From NCBI RefSeq assembly GCF_001182045.1, contig NZ_CVTY01000007.1, positions 186,001 to 250,000 on the forward strand: a DNA stretch of 64,000 nucleotides. The letters run 5' to 3'. This DNA comes from Dakarella massiliensis. GTDB lineage: Bacteria > Pseudomonadota > Gammaproteobacteria > Burkholderiales > Burkholderiaceae_F. The notes under the pieces are model-generated. The model searched no databases. It was given only the letters and a program-made list of their open reading frames with translations, and was not told where the DNA came from. Positions 26,416-34,824 of this stretch are shown here, piece by piece. Within the stretch, counting starts at the first letter, position 1; each line of letters begins with the position of its first letter. A program made the translations under genes and the position numbers.

Positions 26416-27102
26416 TTACTTTGCGGGACTGGATGCCGGTGCGGAAGCCGGTGCAGAGCCCGCTGCCACCGTACGGGTGTTATAGAGATTGAAGAGATCC
26501 TCACGGAAAGTCTTCTCCTTACCTGCGGTGTTCGCGACAAACGGCACATTATCATAAACCGCGTGGAGGCTATCCTTCGGATTCGCGAGATTCGCAGAAT
26601 CTTTCCCCCAGAAGAACTTCGTCGAAACACTGCTCAGATCAAATTTCTTCTTGTCATCAGAGTTGATCGCGAACCGGACGGTCAGCTCGTTCTTCGTGAC
26701 ACCGGTCGCCGCGATCATCGTGTCGATATTCTTCGACATATCAAGCTGCTGAGAAGCCCCATCACCCAATGCCGCGCGGAACGCGTCAGCCATGGCCTGC
26801 AGCACCTGCACACCGCTCTTTGCGTCAACCGCTTCCTTACGGATGCCGGCATAGAGTTCTGCGCTCGGCTTCAGTTCGCAGGTAAATTCCACTCCGCTCT
26901 TAATCTGATCGGTTGAAAATTTCGACCACTTGGCGGTCTTTTCGACGCAGCCGGAATACTTCCCAAGCGCGTCCCCAACCTTCATGGATGTTGAAAATTC
27001 TGGCAGCGTCCCGTCCTTCACGGTTGACACAGGGTCCGAGCAGCCGCTCAGAAAGACAAGAGACACCGCAGCTGCCGCTGCAATCTTAACGAACTGATTC
27101 AT
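26416..27102 (-). CDS. Lipoprotein of unknown function
   Basis: A 228-residue protein. I chose the ATG at 27102 because AAAGGTGG lies just upstream; a longer frame starting at 27141 adds 13 residues without a signal. It has lipobox LSGC with Cys21. The mature protein has two more Cys (near residues 48 and 69) in the same order as the lipoprotein at 664-1308, plus a TVRFAINSDDKKKFDLSS segment resembling that protein's second half, so I regard them as paralogs. The C-terminus is an Ala/Pro/Ser repeat tail. The function is unknown. Confidence 0.75.
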   Translation of the reverse strand: MNQFVKIAAAAAVSLVFLSGCSDPVSTVKDGTLPEFSTSMKVGDALGKYSGCVEKTAKWSKFSTDQIKSGVEFTCELKPSAELYAGIRKEAVDAKSGVQVLQAMADAFRAALGDGASQQLDMSKNIDTMIAATGVTKNELTVRFAINSDDKKKFDLSSVSTKFFWGKDSANLANPKDSLHAVYDNVPFVANTAGKEKTFREDLFNLYNTRTVAAGSAPASAPASSPAK

Positions 27103-27638
27103 AGATCCACCTTTTCGGGAAAGACCAAAATCCGGAACCACAGGGTTTCGGATAGTGCTGTTTTGAAGCAGGCAAAGCGTGGGCCCCGCTGCCTGTCTAA
27201 AAGGGAGTTTCTAGGGGTTGGGGTAAACTCTCTTCCGTTCTTTATGGGCAAGCAGCGAGGTAGAGGATTCGCCTTCGGTTCAGTCTTAATGATCGAACTG
27301 AAGACAATTGCTGTTAAAAACTTTTTATTGAATCCAACACCATCAATTTCTATATCTATAGTTTTACACTTATTACCCACTCTCTGCCACAATTAATTTG
27401 TAATTTGCGTCACAAAAACCCATAAAAACCTTGAAAACATGCTGGTTTCGTAATCAGAATGTCCAATTCTGTACGTCATGGCACGTTTTTACGGCTTCCT
27501 TCAGGATGAATGAAAGTGTTGTGTTTACGCGGCAGAAAATCCCGAGGGGTATAAATCTGCCCAAGCAGTCCCTCATCGGGACTGCCTGTTCGAAACCAGG
27601 CGCACTTCGCCGTAACCTTCGGAAATAAAGGTGTTTGT
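27103..27638. other. Gene-free region with paired hairpins before the MATE gene
   Basis: About 540 bases without a convincing gene. The middle is AT-rich (promoter space for the lipoprotein on the minus strand and the MATE gene on the plus strand). At 27565-27585 GCAGTCCC pairs with GGGACTGC (loop TCATC), and GCCTG (27584-27588) pairs with CAGGC (27597-27601) around TTCGAAAC. The two hairpins share two bases and so compete or stack. They lie about 40 bases before the MATE start and could be a regulatory leader. An open frame at 27431-27628 across them lacks any support. Confidence 0.4.
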
Positions 27639-28973
27639 TTGAATAATCACGCTTTCGATCGTCATTTTTCTTATCGAAAACTGCTGAGATTTACGCTCCC
27701 GACCGTCGCGATGATGGTGTTTCTCTCCTGCTACACGATTGTGGACGGTTTCTTTATCGCGTCCTTTGTCGGGAAGGAGGCCTTTACCGCGGTGAACCTG
27801 GTGTTTCCGGTCCTGATGGCAGCGGGAACGCCGGGGTTTCTGCTCGGCACCGGCGGCTCCGCGTTTGTCGGTGCGGCCCTTGGACGGAAAGAACCTGAAA
27901 CGGCGAACCGGATCTTTTCGCTTCTCGCCGCGCTCGCGGTCGGGGTCGGACTTCTGCTTTCCGTCATCCTCTGGCTCCTGATGCCTGAGATTTCACGGGC
28001 TCTCGGAGCGGATGCCACGCTTCTCCCTGACTGTATTTCATACGGCAAGATCATTGCGGCTGCTCTCCCCTGCTTCATGATTCAGTCGTTCTTCCAGTCT
28101 TTCTACATCACGGCCGGAAAGCCCAACCTTGGATTCGCGTCAACCATTGCGGCCGGGGTCACGAATATCGGGCTTGATGCGCTTTTTATTATTGTTTTTG
28201 GCTGGGGTGTGGCCGGTGCTGCGGCCGCTACCGCGATCAGTGAGCTGCTTTGCGGGCTTTTCCCGCTGCTTTATTTCTCGCGCCCAAACACGAGTCTCCT
28301 TTGGTTTATCCGTCCAGTCTGGATGCCGCGGGTTGTGCTGGATACGGTGATCAATGGGTCTTCCGAACTCATGTCCAGCATCGCGATGTCGGTGGTTGGC
28401 ATCTGCTACAACCTGCAGCTTCTCCGCTACGCGGGGAACGATGGCGTCGCGGCCTACGGTGCCGTGATCTACACCGCGTTCGTTTTCGTGTCCGCGATGA
28501 TCGGTTTCTCTGAAGGGGTGGCCCCGGCGATCAGCTTCCACTTCGGAGCCAAAAACTATCGGGAAGTAAAGAGTCTCTTTAAGAAAAGCGTGGTGATCCT
28601 CGCCCTCACAGGCATTCTGATGACCCTTCTTTCCGCCGTTTTCGCGGATTTCGTCGCGAGACTCTTTGATGCCGGAGACGCCGGGCTTCACGGCCTGATC
28701 GTGAACGCTATGACAATCTACGGTCTCTCCTACCTTCTCTGCTGGTTCACGATTTTCGGCTCCGCCTTTTTCACAGCGCTTGGAAACGGTCCGGTGTCAG
28801 CCGCTATTTCCTTTACCCACACGCTGGTCCTTGAAACGGGATGCGTTTTTCTGATTCCGTTTCTTATTGGGATCAACGGTATCTGGTTCTCGATCAGTGT
28901 GGCGGAACTGCTGTCGGCGTTTGTAACGGGATTCTTTCTCCTTCGCGGCAGAAAAATATTTCTTTCTGACTAG
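27639..28973 (+). CDS. MATE family multidrug/metabolite efflux transporter
   Basis: A 444-residue protein with about twelve membrane helices in two similar halves. It has the MATE hallmarks near the N-terminus (TLPTVAMMVFLSCYTIVDGFF), the GTGGSAFVG segment near residue 70 and ALG motifs. The family exports cationic compounds or metabolites using a Na+ or H+ gradient. The start is a TTG at 27639 with AAAGGTG 7 bases upstream; the next Met codons are inside the first helix. It ends with TAG. It stands alone, 124 bases before the porin gene. Confidence 0.88.
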   Translation: MNNHAFDRHFSYRKLLRFTLPTVAMMVFLSCYTIVDGFFIASFVGKEAFTAVNLVFPVLMAAGTPGFLLGTGGSAFVGAALGRKEPETANRIFSLLAALAVGVGLLLSVILWLLMPEISRALGADATLLPDCISYGKIIAAALPCFMIQSFFQSFYITAGKPNLGFASTIAAGVTNIGLDALFIIVFGWGVAGAAAATAISELLCGLFPLLYFSRPNTSLLWFIRPVWMPRVVLDTVINGSSELMSSIAMSVVGICYNLQLLRYAGNDGVAAYGAVIYTAFVFVSAMIGFSEGVAPAISFHFGAKNYREVKSLFKKSVVILALTGILMTLLSAVFADFVARLFDAGDAGLHGLIVNAMTIYGLSYLLCWFTIFGSAFFTALGNGPVSAAISFTHTLVLETGCVFLIPFLIGINGIWFSISVAELLSAFVTGFFLLRGRKIFLSD

Positions 28974-29004
28974 ACTGCAGGAGTTAACACGGCCTAGATC
29001 GAAA

Positions 29005-29017
29005 GTTGTGTAATTTT
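29005..29017 (+). promoter_or_regulatory. Promoter-like element shared by porin and flavoprotein genes (copy 1)
   Basis: GTTGTGTAATTTT, preceded by CGAA and followed after two bases by CCCG, lies 81 bases before the porin ATG. An almost identical element occurs at 31145 before the flavoprotein gene. TAATTT could serve as a -10 box. No -35 box is evident, so activation by a regulator is likely. A GCCCGG...CCGGGC hairpin (about 29051-29073) follows in the leader. Confidence 0.45.
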
Positions 29018-29097
29018 CGCCCGCATGTTTTCTTCATACGATTTCGGCACGCCCGGTCTTTCAGTTGCCGGGCGCGAAAACGACCAAAGGAGAACAC

Positions 29098-30201
29098 ATG
29101 TTCAAACTTACGCAGGCAGCCGCCGGCATTGCCGCCGCACTGCTCGCCTTCAGCGCTCAGGCCGCTGACTTTCAGATCCGGGGTGTCATTGATCTCGGTC
29201 TTACCGTAACCCACGCGAAGCATGGCGACACGACGCTCTCCATGACGCCTGACAACTATATCGGTTCAGGCTTTGACTTCCTTGGGGAGGAGAAACTCTC
29301 CGGCACAACGAAGGTGGGTTTTGCCCTGCGTAATCGTTTCAACCCGGATACCGGTGCTTTCCAGACTCAGGACAAGCTTTTCGATTATGAGTCCCAGCTC
29401 TATGTTGAGGGTCCCTATGGTCTGATCGGCGCGGGCCGCATGAGCCCGTTCTCCGCATCCGTCGGAACTCAGGGCTGGATGTGCCCGTTTGACGTGTTTG
29501 AGGCCGGATACCAGGATGCCGGTCTGCAGTCCACGCAGCAGACGACCTGGGCCGCGTATGACAACTCCCTCTACTACGTCACGCCGACCTTCAATGGTTT
29601 CAAGGCGGGTCTCTTCTATTCTTTCTCTGGAGACGCGAAGGAGAACGCCCACCAGTCGAAGAACAACCGTTTCTGGAACGCTGCCATTCACTACTCGGAT
29701 GAAAAACTCTCCGCCATGGTGTCCGCAGAGGGCGATATCCGGAGCACGGATTCTGACCTGAAGGATGGCCGCGTATTCCGCGCCGCCGCAAGCTACGATT
29801 TCGGCCGCTTCAAGGTGATGGGCGGCTATAACCGGGCCGAGCATCAGTATCAGTACGCCTACGCGACCTTTAACGAAAACCTCTACTCCATGACCACGGC
29901 GTCCGGCGAAGCGCTGATGAAGGGCATTTCCTCAGACCAGGCCTGGATCGGTATCCGTGTGCCGATCAATCAGTATGAAGTGGTTGCTCAGTACCAGTAC
30001 CTGGACGGCAAGGTGAAGGACGACGGCACGAAGTTCAAGCGCCATGTGCTCGCGCTCGGCGGCTACTACTACATGTCGAAGCGCACGCTGATGTACGCCG
30101 ATGTCTCTCAGTCGATCGGCCGCGGCGCTCTCTCCTGGGATAACGGCGGTTCAGATACGAATTACACCGCCTTCCAGGTCGGTATGACGCACTTCTTCTG
30201 A
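29098..30201 (+). CDS. Gram-negative porin (Burkholderia type)
   Basis: A 367-residue protein. The ATG at 29098 has AAAGGAG upstream, and the Sec signal (1-20, ending AQA-A) starts there. The mature protein opens with the first strand FQIRGVIDLGL and has alternating strands rich in Tyr/Gly. It ends in a terminal Phe (VGMTHFF), the outer-membrane assembly signal. Size and start fit the trimeric porin_4 family of betaproteobacteria, which lets small anions or neutral solutes cross the outer membrane. The shared promoter-like element with the reductase gene at 31255 suggests that it may admit that enzyme's substrate. Confidence 0.9.
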   Translation: MFKLTQAAAGIAAALLAFSAQAADFQIRGVIDLGLTVTHAKHGDTTLSMTPDNYIGSGFDFLGEEKLSGTTKVGFALRNRFNPDTGAFQTQDKLFDYESQLYVEGPYGLIGAGRMSPFSASVGTQGWMCPFDVFEAGYQDAGLQSTQQTTWAAYDNSLYYVTPTFNGFKAGLFYSFSGDAKENAHQSKNNRFWNAAIHYSDEKLSAMVSAEGDIRSTDSDLKDGRVFRAAASYDFGRFKVMGGYNRAEHQYQYAYATFNENLYSMTTASGEALMKGISSDQAWIGIRVPINQYEVVAQYQYLDGKVKDDGTKFKRHVLALGGYYYMSKRTLMYADVSQSIGRGALSWDNGGSDTNYTAFQVGMTHFF

Positions 30202-30243
30202 TCCCGCGTCATTTTCATTTTTTCTTTCTCTTGCAGTGAGCTG

Positions 30244-30275
30244 CCGGGCAGGATTGGGTTCCTGCCCGGTCTTTT
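30244..30275 (+). terminator. Rho-independent terminator after the porin gene
   Basis: A 9-bp stem CCGGGCAGG / CCTGCCCGG (30244-30252 with 30261-30269) is followed by TCTTTTT. Confidence 0.88.
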
Positions 30276-31115
30276 TCAGACCGCCGGGAACTTCACCTGA
30301 GGCCAGGCCTTCTTCGCTGCCGCTTCGAACGCGTCACAGTGATTCAGCGCGAAAAGCATCTGAACCGTGTTGACACCGCACTTTGTCTTTACGAAGTGGA
30401 TCAGCTTCGCCTCAATATCCTCATCGCTGTCGGCGTCGCATGCCCAGGCACAGATCCCGGACAGTGTTCCGTCAGGCTCAAGCTGTTTCACGCCGCAGAT
30501 CCGCTTTTCGATTCCGGCACAGTGCCTTACCCGCTTTTCCCACCCGACGAGGAGCCGGATCATGCCAGGAGCCGGTGCGGTCAGCCACTTCTCAAGCGAC
30601 TCAAAAAGAATCGGCATCTGCTTCGCGATGATAAGGCCGTCAGACCGCTGATCCTGATAGGCCTGATAAAGCAGAATCGCGAGCTCTTCCCTTCGGTACC
30701 CCTCCGCTACCGCGAAAGACAGAATGTCTTCAATCGACGGTCGGAATTCTCTTGAGTAGGTATGAACAAATGAAGGCCGGAAGACGCCATTCCGGTCACG
30801 CGGGATCTGTACCGGAAGCCTTTCCCTTCCAACGTGAAGTTCGCGGGAAATATAGCCATTCCGGTAGTTTTTCCTTGCGCCCCGCTTTCCGTTTTCCCGC
30901 TTCAGAAAAGCCACAAGTTCGCTTTCCACAATAGCGCTCACCACAGTGCCCGCCAGCTCCAGGTCTGACTGGCGGTTCGCTGCTTCTGAAACCCGGCCCT
31001 TATGGTAAATCGCGGCGAAGAACTGCTTCTGGGCTTCTTCACTCGTGAGGAGCTGCGTAATCAGATCGACGGATGTCGGAATTATGTCGTCATTCAGAAT
31101 ATGGAGATTCTTCAT
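30276..31115 (-). CDS. IS256/Mutator-type transposase-derived protein without catalytic residues
   Basis: A 279-residue protein. Residues about 80-125 match the DNA-binding part of IS256-family transposases (ARKNYRNGY, then LPVQIPRDRNGVFRPSF). The following region keeps the order of the DDE domain but not its acidic residues. The segment equal to the first catalytic Asp reads IRLLVGWEKRV, and the one equal to the second (normally VSDG.KGL) reads LFALNHCDAFEAA. The protein ends just before the usual QRC..H motif, so about 120 residues are missing. The reading frame is intact and no terminal inverted repeats were seen around it. It is therefore either a domesticated regulator-like protein or a decaying remnant. 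Confidence 0.7.
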   Translation of the reverse strand: MKNLHILNDDIIPTSVDLITQLLTSEEAQKQFFAAIYHKGRVSEAANRQSDLELAGTVVSAIVESELVAFLKRENGKRGARKNYRNGYISRELHVGRERLPVQIPRDRNGVFRPSFVHTYSREFRPSIEDILSFAVAEGYRREELAILLYQAYQDQRSDGLIIAKQMPILFESLEKWLTAPAPGMIRLLVGWEKRVRHCAGIEKRICGVKQLEPDGTLSGICAWACDADSDEDIEAKLIHFVKTKCGVNTVQMLFALNHCDAFEAAAKKAWPQVKFPAV

Positions 31116-31144
31116 GTCAGCTGAATCAATGGATAGAAGCGAAT

Positions 31145-31157
31145 GTTGTGTAATTTT
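31145..31157 (+). promoter_or_regulatory. Promoter-like element shared by porin and flavoprotein genes (copy 2)
   Basis: The same GTTGTGTAATTTT core as at 29005, again preceded by CGAA and followed after two bases by CCCG. It lies 97 bases before the flavoprotein ATG. Confidence 0.45.
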
Positions 31158-31254
31158 ATCCCGGAATTTCCTTTGCCAGAATCATCGGGCCCCTAGATCG
31201 TTCGGGGAACAATTCATATACGCATAACGGAAATAACCAAAGGAGTCATTTTTC

Positions 31255-32868
31255 ATGCAGTGGATGCGCAAAGCGATTTCTATCTCCGCCATCACCCTCG
31301 CGGTGGCGATGACGGCCCCGGCTTTTGCCGCTGACTATACGGCTGATGTTGTTGTGATCGGCGCGGGTGCCTCAGGCTCCGCGGCCGCCCTCGCTTCCCA
31401 GCAGTCCGGCGCGAAGACCATTCTTCTCGAAAAGACTCCTTTCCAGATGGGCGCTGGGTCCTTCGCGGGCGGTATGTTTGCCGCTGACTCTTCTCAGCAG
31501 AAGGCTGTCGGAAAGACCGTTGATAAGAAGTGGCTCTTTAATCAGTATCTCAGCCTCTCGGGCGGTTTCCAGAACAGCCTTCTCGTCCGCCGCATCATTG
31601 ATGAATCCGGAAAAACGGTTGACTGGCTGAACGCCAACGGCTGCCGCATGAAGCTTGTCGACGCCGGTACCGGCGGCGCGTACGCTCACATCGGAATGCC
31701 CGCGACGCTCCATGGCTATCAGGATGGCGGTGCGAAGGCTCTCGTCGCGCTGAAGGACTCGTTCCTGAAAGCTGGCGGCCAAGCGCTTTTCTCAACCCGG
31801 GCCACTGAACTCATCAAGGACGCCAAGGGCAATGTGACCGGCGTTCGGATCATTGGTCAGGATGGGAAGCCCGGCAAGGTGACGGCAAAGGCTGTAGTGA
31901 TCGCCTCCGGCGGTTTCGGCGGCAATAAGGACATGCTTGAACGCTACATCGGTGTCCCCTACACGATGGGTGAAGTGACCCAGAACACGGGTGACGGTAT
32001 CCAGATGGCGTGGAAGGCCGGTGCCGGAAAGCGCGGTGAAAATGTCGCACAGTATTTCTGGGAAACGTTCAGTCAGGAGGAAATGGGCAAGATCACGAAG
32101 CAGGTGGGTGACGACTGGTTCGCGCTCACGGATTTCACGCGTTACCCGAATCTCCGCGTGAACACGAATGGACGCCGCTTCAGCAATGAAACGGACGCGA
32201 CGCTCTACTCTGTTCACGGCGCTGAAATCGCGATGCAGCCTCATCAGACGGAATTCGTGATTGTTGACTCCGGGATGCTCGATAAGGTGAAGGCTAAGGG
32301 TTTCGCCGCAATTGAGGAACAGTACGCGAACTGGAAGGGAGACAAGCGTCAGTACTTCCAGGAATTCAATGAGCCGAACGACACGGCTGAACTCTCCAAG
32401 GCTGAAAACACGCCGAAGGATGTAGCCGCGTTCCTCGATAAGCTGGTCGGAAACACCGCAACCGTCTACAAGGCGAATTCCATTCCTGAGCTCGCCCGCG
32501 CGATCGGCGTCGACGAAAAGAACTTCGTCGCTTCCGTCGATCAGTACAACAAGGCTTATCACGATGGGAAAGATCCGCTCTTCTTCGCTGACGGGAAGCG
32601 CCTGATTCCGGTTGAAAAGGGACCGTTCTACGCTGTCCGCTTCACTTCCCGCCTCCTCGGCACTCTGGGCGGCATCCGTGTGGATGACAGACTCCGCGCG
32701 GTGACCTCTGACGCCACGCCGATCAACGGTCTCTGGGCTGTCGGCGCAGACGCAGGCGGCATGTATGGCAAGGCGTACGTCGACTTCGAGGGCGGCACGC
32801 TCGGCTTTGCTTACACTTCGGGCCGTCTCGCTGGTGAAGATGCTGCTCACTACGCCAAGACCCACTGA
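31255..32868 (+). CDS. Exported FAD-dependent reductase (flavocytochrome c-like, no heme domain)
   Basis: A 537-residue protein. The Sec signal peptide (1-25, ending AFA-A) is followed by FAD motif VIGAGASG near 36-43, a GFGGNKDMLERY segment, TGDGIQMA near 240-247, a C-terminal LGTLGGIRVD, and GLWAVGADAGGMYG. It belongs to the same superfamily as fumarate and urocanate reductases. It lacks GANRLGGN and instead shares the DAGGMYG end with the flavoprotein at 60652-62178, forming a subfamily with another substrate. It has no CxxCH, so it needs a separate donor cytochrome. AAAGGAG precedes the ATG. It probably acts as a terminal reductase in the periplasm. Confidence 0.87.
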   Translation: MQWMRKAISISAITLAVAMTAPAFAADYTADVVVIGAGASGSAAALASQQSGAKTILLEKTPFQMGAGSFAGGMFAADSSQQKAVGKTVDKKWLFNQYLSLSGGFQNSLLVRRIIDESGKTVDWLNANGCRMKLVDAGTGGAYAHIGMPATLHGYQDGGAKALVALKDSFLKAGGQALFSTRATELIKDAKGNVTGVRIIGQDGKPGKVTAKAVVIASGGFGGNKDMLERYIGVPYTMGEVTQNTGDGIQMAWKAGAGKRGENVAQYFWETFSQEEMGKITKQVGDDWFALTDFTRYPNLRVNTNGRRFSNETDATLYSVHGAEIAMQPHQTEFVIVDSGMLDKVKAKGFAAIEEQYANWKGDKRQYFQEFNEPNDTAELSKAENTPKDVAAFLDKLVGNTATVYKANSIPELARAIGVDEKNFVASVDQYNKAYHDGKDPLFFADGKRLIPVEKGPFYAVRFTSRLLGTLGGIRVDDRLRAVTSDATPINGLWAVGADAGGMYGKAYVDFEGGTLGFAYTSGRLAGEDAAHYAKTH

Positions 32869-32893
32869 AATTAAGCGGCCGATTTAAAAGGTC

Positions 32894-32950
32894 TGGCCGT
32901 CAGTCCCACCGCGGAAACTCTCTCTCCGATCCGCTTAGGACTGACGGCCA
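32894..32950 (+). terminator. Long inverted repeat after the flavoprotein gene
   Basis: A perfect 13-bp inverted repeat TGGCCGTCAGTCC / GGACTGACGGCCA (32894-32906 with 32938-32950) encloses a second 5-bp stem GCGGA / TCCGC. There is no T-run, so it may act as a transcript-stabilising hairpin or a factor-dependent terminator. Confidence 0.55.
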
Positions 32951-33000
32951 AATGTTATTCGTAATCAGACGATTACCTGAACAAACTTCAAGCAGAAATT

Positions 33001-33267
33001 CTATTTCTCTTCAGAAAGATCCCCAATAATTTCAGGTTCTGCGAAGAGCGCTGTCGCTCCTCCAGTGTGGAGGAACACCACGGTGCTTCCCTGGGGCACA
33101 TTTCCCTTGCGGATTTCTTCCATCATGCCGTGAAACGCTTTCCCGGAATACACCGGGTCAAGGAAGATGCCTTCCGTCCGGGCCAGCAGCCGGATATCAT
33201 CGTTCGCTGGGCCAAAAGGCTTTTCGTAACCCGCGCCGACATAGTCGTAAAGGATCTGCTCGAGATC
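33001..33267 (-). pseudogene. D-cysteine desulfhydrase-like gene, 3' fragment
   Basis: The minus strand encodes about 88 residues matching the C-terminus of the D-cysteine desulfhydrase/ACC deaminase family (PLP type): DYVGAGYEKP, RLLARTEGIFLDPVYSGKAFHGM and GSTVVFLHTGGATALF. About two-thirds of the gene, with the N-terminal PLP lysine, is missing. Upstream the same frame stays open for 190 codons, but that part is only the reverse complement of a nitroreductase gene. The fragment therefore ends near 33267 at a junction with the nitroreductase remnant. A shortened protein cannot be active. Confidence 0.82.
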
Positions 33268-33822
33268 CTTCGTCTCGCCCCTACCTCCGTCAACTATCAG
33301 CCGGTGCAGTATTTTGTTGCTGAAACCGAAGAAGAGCGTGCAGCCGTCGCAGCCGGTGTTTCTGACTTCAATCAGGAACGCGTGATCAAAGCTTCCCGCG
33401 CGATCGTCTGCGCTGTGCCTTTCCGTCCGTCTGAAGAACACCTGCAGGCTGTTTATAAGCAGGAAATCGCTGACGGCCGCTATGCTGGCCACGAAGGTGA
33501 GGAAAACATGGACGCCGGCCGTCGTTACTTTGTCGGCCTGCACGCCGTCACCTCCGGTGAATTCTTCGAATGGGCCTCCAAGCAGGCTTATCTCAGCATG
33601 TGTTACCTGATGTTCGCCGCCGCCCAGATGGGGCTCGACACTACGATCATGGAAGGGGTTCAGTTCCAGAAGATGGATGAGAACCTGGGACTCGCTGAAA
33701 AGGGCCTTGCCTCGGTGCTCGTTCTCGCAATCGGTCACCACGACGAAAAGGAAGACCGCAACGCCACGAAGCAGAAGAGCCGTCTCCCGATGGACACTGT
33801 GATTCACCGCGTTGCGAAGTAA
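33250..33822 (+). pseudogene. NfsB-like nitroreductase lacking its 5' end
   Basis: From about 33257 the plus strand matches NfsB-type FMN nitroreductases almost to the end: LEILRLAPTSVNYQP, AIVCAVPF, the ADGRYAG segment, KQAYLSMCYL, QMGLDTTIMEGV, GLAEKGLASVLVL and KSRLP. The first 25 or so residues of the family, including the FMN-phosphate-binding R-x-S/T-x-R region, are absent. They are replaced by antisense of the dcyD-like fragment. An ATG at 33067 opens the frame but lies in that foreign part, with no ribosome-binding site. A 7-bp inverted repeat (AGGATCT / AGATCCT, 33251-33257 and 33263-33269) sits at the junction. Confidence 0.82.
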
Positions 33823-33900
33823 TCCGCGCCGGAACACAAAAAATATGGTTTTACGCGCACTGCGCTTCTAAAATAGAGGGCAGTGCCGGAAACCCATAAA

Positions 33901-33934
33901 CGGAGCCGTCCGGCTGGACTGGCTCCGTTTTTTA
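33901..33934 (+). terminator. Rho-independent terminator
   Basis: A 7-bp stem CGGAGCC / GGCTCCG (33901-33907 with 33921-33927) is followed by six T. It lies after the nitroreductase remnant. Confidence 0.85.
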
Positions 33935-33997
33935 TCTGAGCAGTGCGTTTCAGTTTCCGGCGAAGTCTTCTTTCTGTCTTCCGGGAGATTCCATCGT

Positions 33998-34798
33998 ATG
34001 AAAACCATCGCGCTGATCGGCTGCGGAGCCCTATCTCACATTTTTGCCCGCAATCTGCTTCGGATTCTTCCCGGTGAATTCCGGATTACAGGCGTCATGG
34101 CGCGTCACGCCGGAAGCGCGGAATCCTTTGCGGAAACACTGGACTGCTGGTTTTTTACCGAGATTGATCCGCTTCTCGCTCTGAAGCCAGATTTTGTTAT
34201 TGAATTCGCGGGCGGAGCCGCGGTCCGGGAGTATGGTGAAGCTGTTCTCAGGTCCGGTGCCAATTTCATACCCGCTTCTGTCGGCGCTCTGGCGGATCCG
34301 GGATTTTTTAATACGCTGAAAACAGCCGCGAAAGAATCGGGCTCAAAGCTCTTTATCCCTTCAGGCGCGATCGGCGGGCTGGACCTCATGCAGGTCTATG
34401 CCCTGAAAGGGGACGCCCGGGTCGAAATTGAGGACGTCAAAGCTCCGAGAAGTCTTGAAGGCGCTCCAGGGCTTAAAGGCCGCATTCCATCAGCAACCGC
34501 GGAAGAAGTTCTCTTTACCGGCACTGTCCGTGACGCTATTGCGGCTTTCCCGAAAAACGTCAACGTCGCAGTCACTGCCTCAATCGCGGCTGAGGCTCCG
34601 AACGCCCAGGTGACGGTAAGAAGCGTTCCGGGGCTTCGTGAAAATATTCACCGGATCAGCCTCTCAAACGGCCTTATGCATGCTGAGCTATCGATCGCGT
34701 CGAAACCGGATCCGGCGAATCCCAAGTCAAGTACCTCAGCAGCCTGGAGCGTGATCGCGCTGCTCAGGAATCTCGTGTCCGACGTTGTTTTCTTCTGA
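33998..34798 (+). CDS. nadX: L-aspartate dehydrogenase
   Basis: A 266-residue protein. The N-terminal Rossmann fold binds NAD(P) (IALIGCGALS at 4-13). The C-terminal catalytic domain is of the DUF108 type with the family signature IPSGAIGGLD near 119-128 and the ATAEEVLFTGTVRDAI segment. The enzyme oxidises L-aspartate to iminoaspartate, which can feed NAD synthesis. No nadA or nadC gene is adjacent. The next gene, a LysE exporter, begins 26 bases later, so the two may form an operon linking aspartate turnover to amino-acid export. Confidence 0.9.
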   Translation: MKTIALIGCGALSHIFARNLLRILPGEFRITGVMARHAGSAESFAETLDCWFFTEIDPLLALKPDFVIEFAGGAAVREYGEAVLRSGANFIPASVGALADPGFFNTLKTAAKESGSKLFIPSGAIGGLDLMQVYALKGDARVEIEDVKAPRSLEGAPGLKGRIPSATAEEVLFTGTVRDAIAAFPKNVNVAVTASIAAEAPNAQVTVRSVPGLRENIHRISLSNGLMHAELSIASKPDPANPKSSTSAAWSVIALLRNLVSDVVFF

Positions 34799-34824
34799 CA
34801 AAAATTTTCCGGAGGCCCTGAATC

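Noticed and set aside
27565-27601. A tRNA, because of the TTCGAAAC loop
   Set aside because: The loop closed by GCCTG/CAGGC has 8 bases instead of 7, and no acceptor, D or anticodon arms can be drawn around it.
33001-33837. A single 278-residue minus-strand protein ending in a desulfhydrase domain
   Set aside because: Only the last 88 residues match the family. The rest is antisense of the nitroreductase gene, so I annotated two fragments instead.
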